Origin: DASQVO01 sp035640715
GTDB lineage: Bacteria > Actinomycetota > Actinomycetes > Streptosporangiales > Streptosporangiaceae
Direction: 5' to 3'
Assembly (NCBI GenBank): GCA_035640715.1
Contig: DASQVO010000371.1
Location: 1 to 18,081 of the forward strand
Length of the DNA stretch: 18,081 nt
This document shows positions 1 through 4,743 of this stretch, piece by piece. Below the pieces are notes generated by a model. That model ran no database searches and had not been told where the DNA came from. It saw nothing but the letters and a program-made list of their open reading frames with translations. The first letter of the stretch is position 1. Each line of letters opens with the position of its first letter. The position numbers were made by a program, and so were the translations under genes.

Positions 1-225
1 CCGACCGTGGCGAACGCAGCCACGGCGCACCCGGCTCACGTGCACACAGCAAGCACGGCAAGCCAGACAGCACACACGGCAAGTTACGTTTCGACGGCCA
101 GCTACCGTGGCGGCGGCTACGGCGGCTACGGCTTCGGCGGCTACCGTGGCTTCGGCGGCTACCGTGGCTTCGGCGGTTACGGCGGTTACGGCGGTTACGG
201 CGGCTTCGGCGGCTACGGCTGGTAG
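1..225 (+). CDS. glycine/tyrosine-rich low-complexity protein, possibly 5'-partial
   Basis: No catalytic or binding domain is recognised. The frame is open to the left edge, so the gene may begin outside the window; the first start inside is a GTG at 7, which would give 72 residues. The N-terminal part is rich in Thr, Ala, Ser and His with repeated TAS triplets. From about residue 33 the chain is almost only Gly, Tyr, Phe and Arg, in units such as GGYRGF and GGYGGYGG, ending in Trp. The coding DNA holds an 18-bp tandem repeat. Two stops (TAG, TAA) close the frame and a 14-bp hairpin follows about 45 bp later. Such chains are known in wall-associated glycine-rich proteins, disordered condensate-forming proteins and some peptide precursors; I cannot choose. 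That the frame is a gene is moderately supported. Confidence 0.45.
   Translation, partial: PTVANAATAHPAHVHTASTASQTAHTASYVSTASYRGGGYGGYGFGGYRGFGGYRGFGGYGGYGGYGGFGGYGW
130..175 (+). repeat. 18-bp tandem repeat inside the glycine-rich ORF
   Basis: The unit GGCTTCGGCGGCTACCGT occurs at 130-147 and 148-165, and the next copy starts at 166 and degenerates after about 10 bases into a 9-bp GGCGGTTAC repeat. It encodes GFGGYR. It is a coding microsatellite prone to length change. Confidence 0.8.
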
Positions 226-479
226 TAACCAGCCCCCTGTGAGCGGAAGCCCCTGAGATGAAACCGCAGGCGGGCGGGGAGAGGCCGTCTCCCCGCCCGC
301 CCTCTTTCCCGGGGGCGGGGCGTCGCCGCCCCTGGGAGGAACCCCCAGCTGACCGCCGCAAGTTGCACCTTCAGAAATCCCGAACTCCCGGGCTTCCCGG
401 TGTAGTGCCGGGGCGTGCCGGTAGGGCGGTCAAAATGCGGCAGGTAAACCACCCCGGCCTGCCCGGCCGGGCCGGTCAC
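213..479 (-). pseudogene. truncated remnant of an actinobacterial VYLLHFDRP-type gene
   Basis: A GTG at 479 overlaps the stop of the preceding gene by 4 nt, as with its neighbours. The first residues read VVYLPHFDRPTGTPRHYTG, close to the start of a small protein family common in actinobacteria and their plasmids (remembered pattern: VYLLHFDRP, then HARHYTG; GIY-YIG-like in my judgement). After about residue 33 the similarity stops: the frame runs through the hairpin at 269-301 and ends at 213 in low-complexity Arg/Pro-rich sequence unlike any domain. I read this as the N-terminus of a once longer gene whose body was deleted, leaving the array ended by the terminator. Only about 479 to 375 looks like inherited coding sequence. 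A short functional peptide is not excluded. Confidence 0.45.
269..301. terminator. strong bidirectional hairpin terminator
   Basis: A perfect 14-bp stem (269-282 with 288-301) closes a 5-nt loop and is followed on the + strand by a short pyrimidine run (CTCTTT). It lies between the rightward glycine-rich ORF and the 3' end of the leftward gene array, so it probably ends transcription from both sides. It has no long U tract, which is common in high-GC actinobacteria. Confidence 0.75.
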
Positions 480-838
480 CGGGTCACTCCCACCGCGCGG
501 GCCACCGCGGTGGCGATCGAACGGGAGTTCGCGGCGCCCATGATGGACAGCCGGTAGCGGTTCTCCCCGAGCGCCACCGCCAGGTCCAGGACCGCCATCT
601 CTGAGGTGGACGCCACCGGGCCCGCGTCCACGAAGGCGCGGGCCGCGCGCCAGTCGATCCACGCCTCGCGGCGGTCGCGGCGGACGCAGGCCCGGTTGAA
701 GTCCGCGCGGCGCAGCCACACATCATGCTCGATGAGCAGCTCGACGGCGGCGCGGACGTGCGGGTCGTGGTTGCGGGTCCAGGCCCGCAGTGCGGCGGTG
801 AGCGCGCTCTGCCGGTCCTTCCCGGCCCCGCCGCTCAC
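476..838 (-). CDS. hypothetical helical protein, 120 aa
   Basis: Function not recognised. The GTG start at 838 overlaps the stop of the upstream gene (GTGA, 4 nt), and the stop overlaps the GTG of the downstream remnant in the same way, which fixes both ends. Longer in-frame extension upstream is Arg/Pro/Gly-rich and looks non-coding. The protein is mostly amphipathic helix, with AVELLIEHDVWLRR near residues 31-44, many Arg and Trp, and no cysteines apart from one near residue 51. There is no signal peptide or membrane segment. It is the last apparently intact member of the leftward array. A nucleic-acid-binding accessory role would suit its charge, but that is a guess. Confidence 0.7.
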   Translation of the reverse strand: MSGGAGKDRQSALTAALRAWTRNHDPHVRAAVELLIEHDVWLRRADFNRACVRRDRREAWIDWRAARAFVDAGPVASTSEMAVLDLAVALGENRYRLSIMGAANSRSIATAVARAVGVTR

Positions 839-984
839 CGTTCCTCCCCGGGTATTTCGGGCAGCATCTGGGCCAGGGCGGCGGCGAGCTGGCGGTAGGT
901 GAGGGTGCGGCCGGTGCCGGCGGCGTGGTTCGGGCAGGCCCCGGCGGGGTCGCCGTCCAGGCCGGGCGCCAGCCGCGCGGTCAC
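835..984 (-). CDS. small hypothetical protein, 49 aa
   Basis: This short gene is supported by position: its GTG at 984 overlaps the TGA of the gene upstream by 4 nt and its TGA overlaps the GTG of the gene downstream by 4 nt, so three genes form a continuous coupled chain. The product begins VTARLAPGLDGD and ends with a helix around TLTYRQLAAALAQMLPEI (residues 28-45). One Cys and one His (PAGACPNH) lie near residues 13-20. No family is recognised. The size suits an accessory or antitoxin-like peptide, but there is no direct evidence for a role. Confidence 0.6.
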   Translation of the reverse strand: MTARLAPGLDGDPAGACPNHAAGTGRTLTYRQLAAALAQMLPEIPGEER

Positions 985-1496
985 CGTTTCCCCCACCGTT
1001 CGTGGGCGGACTGGCGGGTGATCCCGGCAGCGTCGCCGATACCTGCCCAGGAACTGCCGTCGGCCCGGGCGCGCTTGACGGCCTCGTCCAGCCGGGCCTG
1101 CGCCTCGCGCACGGCCTCGGCGGCAGCGCGGACATCGGCCAGGGACTCCGGTGGCAGGTGGCCGCGCCACTCCCGGAAGATGGCATGCTCCACGCCGTCC
1201 GGGGCGTCCCCCCACGCTGACGGGGCGGGGTCATAGATCCGGTGCGCGGCGGGGTTGTGCTGGCTGGGGTCGCTGACCCGCTGCCACAGCGGCCCGCGCC
1301 ACCCGCACCCGCACACGCTCCGCCAGCCGATCGCGGTCCGGCCGTCCAGCACCCCGCGCCCGGCGCCGGCGTCAAGGCCCGGCCCCAGGAACCGGACCAT
1401 CGCGCCGCCGTTCTGCGAGCCGACCGACAAGCGCCCGTCGGGGAACTCGGCGGCGTCCCATCCCTCGTGCAGCCCGTCACCGGTCTGATAACTCAT
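981..1496 (-). CDS. hypothetical protein with C-terminal helix-turn-helix, 171 aa
   Basis: The ATG at 1496 has a GAGGGG ribosome binding site a few bases upstream. The first 100 residues are Gly/Trp-rich with a CGC motif at 62-64 and no known domain. A charged helix follows (residues 115-145, Ala/Glu/Arg-rich), then SSWAGIGDAAGITRQSAHERWG (147-168, quoted in parts: SSWAGIGDAAG, ITRQSAHERWG), which has the pattern of a helix-turn-helix of the type used in small actinobacterial regulators (helix, G-turn, recognition helix with RQS). It overlaps the end of the upstream gene by 20 nt and is coupled to the next gene by GTGA. I infer a DNA-binding accessory protein; the target is unknown. Confidence 0.7.
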   Translation of the reverse strand: MSYQTGDGLHEGWDAAEFPDGRLSVGSQNGGAMVRFLGPGLDAGAGRGVLDGRTAIGWRSVCGCGWRGPLWQRVSDPSQHNPAAHRIYDPAPSAWGDAPDGVEHAIFREWRGHLPPESLADVRAAAEAVREAQARLDEAVKRARADGSSWAGIGDAAGITRQSAHERWGKR

Positions 1497-1692
1497 CGCA
1501 TCCCCTCAAAGCGTCAGGGTTTCCGCCGTTCAGCTCGTCTTCGGCGGCGTGGAACGCCGCGGCGACGGCGGCCAGCTTGGCCGCGGTGCGTTCCAGGGCG
1601 GCCTGCCGATCGGCGTGCTCGTCGTCCAGGGCGGCGGCGACCTCGGCGCGCAGCGCGCCGGGCATCGCGGCGGCGGCCCGCACGGCGGTCAC
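1477..1692 (-). CDS. small alanine-rich coiled-coil-like protein, 71 aa
   Basis: The GTG at 1692 overlaps the stop of the preceding gene by 4 nt. The product is dominated by Ala, Glu and Arg, with a long predicted helix through residues 15-55 in which heptad-like spacing of Leu, Ala and Val is visible (LRAEVAAALDDEHADRQAAL within it). No cysteines, signal peptide or membrane segment. The 20-nt overlap with the next gene is longer than the other junctions in this array. No family recognised; an oligomerising accessory protein is likely. Confidence 0.6.
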   Translation of the reverse strand: MTAVRAAAAMPGALRAEVAAALDDEHADRQAALERTAAKLAAVAAAFHAAEDELNGGNPDALRGCDELSDR

Positions 1693-1955
1693 GGCCGGTC
1701 CTCCCGCCGCGTCTCGGTGATGATCGCGGTGTAGTCGTCATCTGGCCACAGCGCGGCGGCCAGGGCGGTGAGCCATTGCTCCTGGCCGCCGCGCAGCTCC
1801 CGGGTGATCTTCTCGGGGTGACGGGCGGGCATGCCGATCGCCGCCCGCGCGTCCCGCTCGGCCCGGTCGCAGACGGGGCAGCCGCACCGGCCGCGGACAT
1901 GGGCGCCGAGCCGCCCGGACAGCCAGGCGATGAGACGGTCTAACAGCTCGTTCAC
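1689..1955 (-). CDS. hypothetical protein with CxCxxC motif, 88 aa
   Basis: The GTG at 1955 overlaps the upstream stop by 4 nt and the TGA at 1689 overlaps the downstream GTG by 4 nt. Residues 1-20 form an amphipathic helix (MNELLDRLIAWLSGRLGAHV). Cys24, Cys26 and Cys29 follow in GRCGCPVCDRA, a compact metal-binding-like knuckle, though a fourth ligand is not obvious. The C-terminal half has EQWLTALAAALWPDDD. No enzyme motif is visible. Small Cys-containing proteins of this kind are frequent in actinobacterial plasmid and integrative-element gene arrays; the function is unknown. Confidence 0.65.
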   Translation of the reverse strand: MNELLDRLIAWLSGRLGAHVRGRCGCPVCDRAERDARAAIGMPARHPEKITRELRGGQEQWLTALAAALWPDDDYTAIITETRREDRP

Positions 1956-2293
1956 CGGTCCTCACCGCCCGTCCTGGCCACGGCCTGGCGGGCCCGGGCG
2001 GTCCAGTGCACGGGCGAGGCCGCGCGGGCGCCGAGGCGGCGGGCGAAGCCCGAGGCCAGCACCGCCCGCAATGCGTCCCCGGCGGTGGGGTGCCCGGTCT
2101 CCCGGGCCTTGCTGCTCACGCGTGCCTGATGGGCGGCGCGCCACTGGTGGCCGTCCCACTCCATCGCCCCGGCGTGCTGCCCGGCCACCAGGACCCGCAG
2201 CACCGGGGCCATGCGCCGCCCGGGCAGCCTGCGCTCACCGCGCAGCTCACCCCACACCGACACCTGCACGGGCGCCGGTTCCGGGGCGTTCAC
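1952..2293 (-). CDS. hypothetical basic protein, 113 aa
   Basis: The start is a GTG at 2293 that overlaps the stop of the small gene upstream (GTGA), and the end overlaps the next gene by 4 nt. The product begins MNAPEPAPVQVSVWGELR, has a middle segment WDGHQWRAAHQARVSS and a basic C-terminus. The alternation of hydrophobic and charged residues at 8-50 suggests a small beta-rich fold followed by helices. There are no Cys residues and no membrane segment. No family recognised. Context as part of the coupled array is the main support. Confidence 0.65.
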   Translation of the reverse strand: MNAPEPAPVQVSVWGELRGERRLPGRRMAPVLRVLVAGQHAGAMEWDGHQWRAAHQARVSSKARETGHPTAGDALRAVLASGFARRLGARAASPVHWTARARQAVARTGGEDR

Positions 2294-2466
2294 CGGTCAC
2301 CGTCCGCGGCGGCCCGGGGCCGGGGCACGGCCAGGTCGTACAGGTCGCGCCACCGGTCCAGCTCGCTATCCCGGGACGCGGTCGCCCACGCGGCGCGGGC
2401 CTGGTCGGTGGTCACGGCCGGCGGGGTGAGCCCGGCCGGCCGGTCCTGGCTGGTGTCGATGGGCAT
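2290..2466 (-). CDS. small hypothetical protein, 58 aa
   Basis: I chose the ATG at 2466 because GGAG sits 6-9 bases upstream of it and because the frame upstream of it is Arg/Pro/Gly-rich and looks non-coding. The product starts MPIDTSQDRPAGLTPPAV and continues into a charged helix (QARAAWATASRDSELDRWRD, residues 22-41). A gap of about 100 bp separates it from the next gene upstream, the only sizeable one after the whiB-like gene, so it opens a second coupled block. Function unknown. Confidence 0.6.
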   Translation of the reverse strand: MPIDTSQDRPAGLTPPAVTTDQARAAWATASRDSELDRWRDLYDLAVPRPRAAADGDR

Positions 2467-2569
2467 GCCGATCTCCAATCGGGATACGGGGGAACGTGCA
2501 CGTGGTGCGGCCTGGCGTTCCGGGCCGCGCCCGTCCCCAGCGGGAGAGGGGCGGGCGCGGCGCGCACCG

Positions 2570-2878
2570 TCAGGCGGGGCCGGTGCGGATGGTGAGGTAG
2601 ACCCGCTCGCCGGGGTCGTAGCGGTTCGGCCGCGGCCCGGACCGGTCCAGCACCTCACCGGCCCTGGCGAGCACGGCGAGCACCGCGGCGATGCCGGCCG
2701 GTTCGCCGGACAGCCGGACCTTGACCACGGGCCCCGGCCCGGCCGGGACAGGCACGGGCGCGGGCCCGGCCGGGCCGGGAGCCTCGGCGACCAGGTCGCC
2801 GATGATGGCGACCAGGTCCGGGGCCAGGGCCGCGGCCAGCATGTCCGGCCCGGCCGGGCCGGGGACGGCGGCGCTCAC
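2570..2878 (-). CDS. hypothetical protein, 102 aa
   Basis: The GTG at 2878 overlaps the stop of the gene upstream by 4 nt. The sequence has an N-terminal hydrophobic helix (LAAALAPDLVAIIGDLVAEA, residues 14-33), a Pro/Gly/Ala linker (34-49), then an alpha/beta stretch VVKVRLSGEPAGIAAVLAVL (51-70) and a final strand ERVYLTIRTGPA. The second half looks like a small two-strand, one-helix module. No catalytic residues are evident. The gene closes the first coupled block behind the whiB-like gene. Function unknown. Confidence 0.65.
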   Translation of the reverse strand: MSAAVPGPAGPDMLAAALAPDLVAIIGDLVAEAPGPAGPAPVPVPAGPGPVVKVRLSGEPAGIAAVLAVLARAGEVLDRSGPRPNRYDPGERVYLTIRTGPA

Positions 2879-3159
2879 GCGGCACCGCCCAAGGGGGCGT
2901 CGTAGATGAGCGTGGCGCTGGTGAATGCCCCGGCGGCCTCCGTGACCGCGGTGAAGTCGGCGCCGGTGATCAGGCCGCGGCGCATCGCGGCGGCGAACCG
3001 GGCCAGGTGATAGCCCTCAGGGCCGGTACCCGAGCGGGTGCATGGCCAGTCCAGGCCATCGGCCGGGCAGCAGGTGCAGGCGGCTAGCCGGGTCAGTTCA
3101 CAGATCGCGTGCAGCGTCCGGGGCGCCGCCGTGGTGGTGGTGATATGGGCGGTGGTCAT
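2875..3159 (-). CDS. cysteine-rich hypothetical protein, 94 aa
   Basis: ATG at 3159 overlaps the stop of the whiB-like gene (ATGA), so the two are translationally coupled. Cysteines fall at 20, 28, 30, 31 and 40 (ELTRLAACTCCPADGLDWPC), followed by GPEGYHLARFAAAMRRGLI. The cluster could bind zinc or an iron-sulfur centre, but the spacing is not that of WhiB. Similar short proteins with a CxCC motif next to whiB-like genes are, from memory, frequent in actinobacteria and their mobile elements. A partner of the WhiB protein is a reasonable but untested idea. Confidence 0.65.
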   Translation of the reverse strand: MTTAHITTTTAAPRTLHAICELTRLAACTCCPADGLDWPCTRSGTGPEGYHLARFAAAMRRGLITGADFTAVTEAAGAFTSATLIYDAPLGGAA

Positions 3160-3578
3160 GCCGCGTCCCTCCCGTCCCCGGCGGCCTCGGCGAGGTCGGC
3201 GGCGGTGACGCCGTGCCCGGGCCGCCCGGCCGGGCAGTGATACAGCACCGGGCCGCCGGACAGCTCCTCACCGTGGATGGGGCAGTGCCGCACCCGGTTG
3301 GGCTGGCGGGCCAGGCGGACAGCCAGGGCACGGCGTTCGCGTTCGGACAGCCCGCCCCACACGCCGAACCGCTCGCCGCGGTCCAGGGCGTCTTGCAGGC
3401 ATTCCGCGCGGACCTCGCACGCGGCGCAGACCCGCTTGGCGGGCTCGGCTGACTCGCCTTTCTCCGGGAAAAAGCTGTCCGGGTCGGTCTGGGCGCACAA
3501 CGCCAGGTCCCGCCAGTCCCCGCGCTGACCGGCCAGGCGGGCGAGCTGACGGGCGGCCTCCAGTGTGTCGGTGTCCAT
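3156..3578 (-). CDS. WhiB-family iron-sulfur transcription factor
   Basis: WhiB-like proteins carry a [4Fe-4S] cluster and usually act by binding region 4 of the primary sigma factor, sometimes sensing NO, oxygen or redox state. The four ligand cysteines are visible: Cys28 (ALCAQTDPDSFFP), Cys51 and Cys54 (VCAAC) and Cys60, followed by the family turn FGVWGG at 71-76 and a basic segment (SERERRALAVRLARQ) expected to touch DNA. At 140 residues it is longer than a minimal WhiB; the extension holds two extra cysteines (HCPIHGEE and YHCPAG, 99 and 115). GGAGGACCAC gives a strong ribosome binding site before the ATG at 3578. It heads the coupled block of small genes and is preceded by a terminator-like hairpin, so its expression may be set separately from the gene upstream. 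Mobile elements of actinobacteria often carry such regulators. Confidence 0.9.
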   Translation of the reverse strand: MDTDTLEAARQLARLAGQRGDWRDLALCAQTDPDSFFPEKGESAEPAKRVCAACEVRAECLQDALDRGERFGVWGGLSERERRALAVRLARQPNRVRHCPIHGEELSGGPVLYHCPAGRPGHGVTAADLAEAAGDGRDAA

Positions 3579-3615
3579 GTGGTCCTCCAGGGCCAGGAAT
3601 TCAGGGCATGCAGAA

Positions 3616-3646
3616 AGCCCCGGCCAGGGCGGGCCCGGCCGGGGCT
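3616..3646 (-). terminator. hairpin terminator or attenuator before the whiB-like gene
   Basis: A perfect 10-bp stem (AGCCCCGGCC at 3616-3625 with its complement at 3637-3646) closes an 11-nt loop. Read leftward it is followed directly by TTTCTG, so it points in the direction of the array. It lies between the gene ending at 3669 and the whiB-like start at 3578 and could end or attenuate transcription there. Confidence 0.6.
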
Positions 3647-3668
3647 GAACAGGGAAGAAGCTGCGCTG

Positions 3669-4001
3669 TTACGCTGCGCGGGCGATACGGAAGACCGGCG
3701 GCGGGACCGGCGGTCGGGCGCCAAGATGTACCCGGCTGCCGCGCCGCAGCCCGGCCTGGCGGGCCGCTGCGTGCAGCCTGGCCTGCCACTGGGCGGCCGT
3801 TAGGTCCACCTGGACCCGCAAGCCGCTGCCAGGGCAGCGGGTGACGTCGTCGGCGGCGCGGTGGGCGGGCAGCATGCCCCGCCGCGGGACCCGCCATGTC
3901 TGGCAGGACGGGCAGGCGATCGCGGCCAGGGAACCGGTGAACATGACCAGGTTCGGGGGTAGCTCGCCGGCCCGGATGGGTGGGCGGCCGTTATGTCTCA
4001 T
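3669..4001 (-). CDS. zinc-ribbon-like hypothetical protein, 110 aa
   Basis: The ATG at 4001 follows a GGAAGGA ribosome binding site roughly 10 bases upstream. Possible metal ligands are Cys30 and Cys33 (CPSC), His47 and Cys56 (RCPGSG), which is the layout of a treble-clef or zinc-ribbon module, with a basic surface around RVPRRGM. The C-terminal half has TAAQWQARLHAAARQAGLRR (helix) and a Pro-rich tail. No catalytic motif is seen. It lies between a structured intergenic region and the terminator-like hairpin before the whiB-like gene, so it may be a single-gene unit. Nucleic-acid or protein binding is inferred from the knuckle only. Confidence 0.65.
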   Translation of the reverse strand: MRHNGRPPIRAGELPPNLVMFTGSLAAIACPSCQTWRVPRRGMLPAHRAADDVTRCPGSGLRVQVDLTAAQWQARLHAAARQAGLRRGSRVHLGARPPVPPPVFRIARAA

Positions 4002-4219
4002 CGCCGGGTGTCCTTCCGCTCAGCTGGTGTGATGGGCTTGCGTTCTCCGCCTGCCACGGCCGCGGGAACAGCCGCGGCAGGCGGGCAGCGCAAGCGCGCT
4101 GCGGTACTACGTAGGGCGTGCGTGGCCGCGGCTGCCCCGGGGACCTCGTGACTCGTCAACCCGGGCGTGCGCGGCGGCGGCCATCGCACCTGTATGGAGT
4201 TGTCAAAGAACCTGGCCAT
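3998..4219 (-). CDS. doubtful small ORF starting MARFFDNSIQ
   Basis: An ATG at 4219 opens a 73-codon frame whose TGA overlaps the ATG of the next gene by 4 nt, like other junctions of the array. The first ten residues (MARFFDNSIQ) look protein-like, but the rest is low-complexity Ala/Pro/Arg, there is no good ribosome binding site, and two hairpins lie inside it. It may be non-coding leader rather than a gene. Confidence 0.2.
   Translation of the reverse strand: MARFFDNSIQVRWPPPRTPGLTSHEVPGAAAATHALRSTAARLRCPPAAAVPAAVAGGERKPITPAERKDTRR
4047..4102. other. two adjacent inverted repeats in the 4002-4307 gap
   Basis: A 14-bp stem with one mismatch (4047-4060 with 4071-4084, 10-nt loop) is followed at once by a perfect 7-bp stem (GCAGCGC at 4085-4091 with GCGCTGC at 4096-4102, 4-nt loop). 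No U tract follows on either strand. The rest of the 4002-4307 gap holds nothing I recognise. The structures may end transcription, stabilise an mRNA end, or act as a protein site. Confidence 0.5.
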
Positions 4220-4307
4220 CCGGCCTATGTCCGGCCTGGCGGCCCTGGCCGCGCCCGCGTGATGCACACCCGGGCCCGGCAAGCGCCCACAGGACGGCGC
4301 CGCTACC

Positions 4308-4526
4308 TCACGCCGCCCGCGGCCGGGACTCCAGTGCCTCAGCGGCCCGCAGCATCTGGGCTGCCAGGCCGCGCAGCTCCGCGGCCGTGCCGTGCAGCGT
4401 CCCCTCGCCCAGCTGGACACTGCCGCGGGAATCCGCCAGGACCTCAAGCCCGTGGATGTAGGACACGGGTACGTACCGGCCGGGCCGGAACCACGCCTGC
4501 GAGCGCTTCGGGGTCGAGCTGGTCAC
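4308..4526 (-). CDS. first gene of the leftward array, hypothetical, 72 aa
   Basis: I chose the GTG at 4526 because AGGAGG lies 5-6 bases upstream, a near-perfect ribosome binding site; an upstream ATG at 4580 would lie inside the promoter. The product starts VTSSTPKRSQAWFRPGRYVP and reads as a small beta-rich part (VSYIHGLEVLADSRGSVQLG, 21-40) followed by a helix (AAELRGLAAQMLRAAEALES). No family name is known to me. It lies directly behind the operator-containing promoter at 4572-4600 and therefore is the most likely primary target of that control, perhaps by the divergent helix-turn-helix regulator. Confidence 0.7.
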   Translation of the reverse strand: MTSSTPKRSQAWFRPGRYVPVSYIHGLEVLADSRGSVQLGEGTLHGTAAELRGLAAQMLRAAEALESRPRAA

Positions 4527-4571
4527 TGGTCCTCCTGTTGTTTTCGGCGGTCGGCCGATGCCTGTAGAGAG

Positions 4572-4600
4572 AAAATACAAACTGAGTTTGTATTCGTCAA
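4572..4600 (-). promoter_or_regulatory. sigma70-like promoter of the leftward array
   Basis: Read leftward: TTGACG (4600-4595), exactly 17 nt, then TATTTT (4577-4572). Both hexamers are close to the consensus and the sequence is strikingly AT-rich for this genome. A start site near 4565 would give a leader of about 40 nt before the GTG at 4526. Confidence 0.75.
4574..4594. promoter_or_regulatory. inverted-repeat operator in the promoter spacer
   Basis: Arms AATACAAAC and GTTTGTATT (perfect 9-bp inverted repeat, 3-nt spacer) occupy the gap between the -35 and -10 hexamers of the leftward promoter. A protein bound here would block RNA polymerase. The neighbouring helix-turn-helix gene is the obvious candidate. 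A weaker GTATT/AATAC repeat overlaps it on the right (4590-4603). Confidence 0.75.
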
Positions 4601-4661
4601 TACCTCACCGGACGGGTCTCCGCGATGGAGGTATCGACGCTCTGTCCGCTTCCGGTTACCT

Positions 4662-4690
4662 TTGACACCACACAGCTTGCCGGCTAGAGG
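4662..4690 (+). promoter_or_regulatory. sigma70-like promoter of the helix-turn-helix regulator gene
   Basis: TTGACA at 4662-4667, a 17-nt spacer and TAGAGG at 4685-4690 form a good primary-sigma promoter reading rightward, about 55 bp before the most likely start codon. It is separate from the operator at 4574-4594, so autoregulation through that site would have to act at a distance of about 70 bp. Confidence 0.65.
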
Positions 4691-4743
4691 GGCGCCTTGG
4701 GCAGAGTGCACAGGGGGGTGCAGATGTGCACATGGAGGGAGAT

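Noticed and set aside
130..225. Short repeats considered as a CRISPR array
   Set aside because: Contiguous coding repeats of 9 and 18 bp with no unique spacers.
476..1480. 334-codon leftward frame covering three array genes
   Set aside because: Only its last 120 codons look coding; the rest is Arg/Pro/Gly-rich and lies over the better-supported frames 835-984 and 981-1496.
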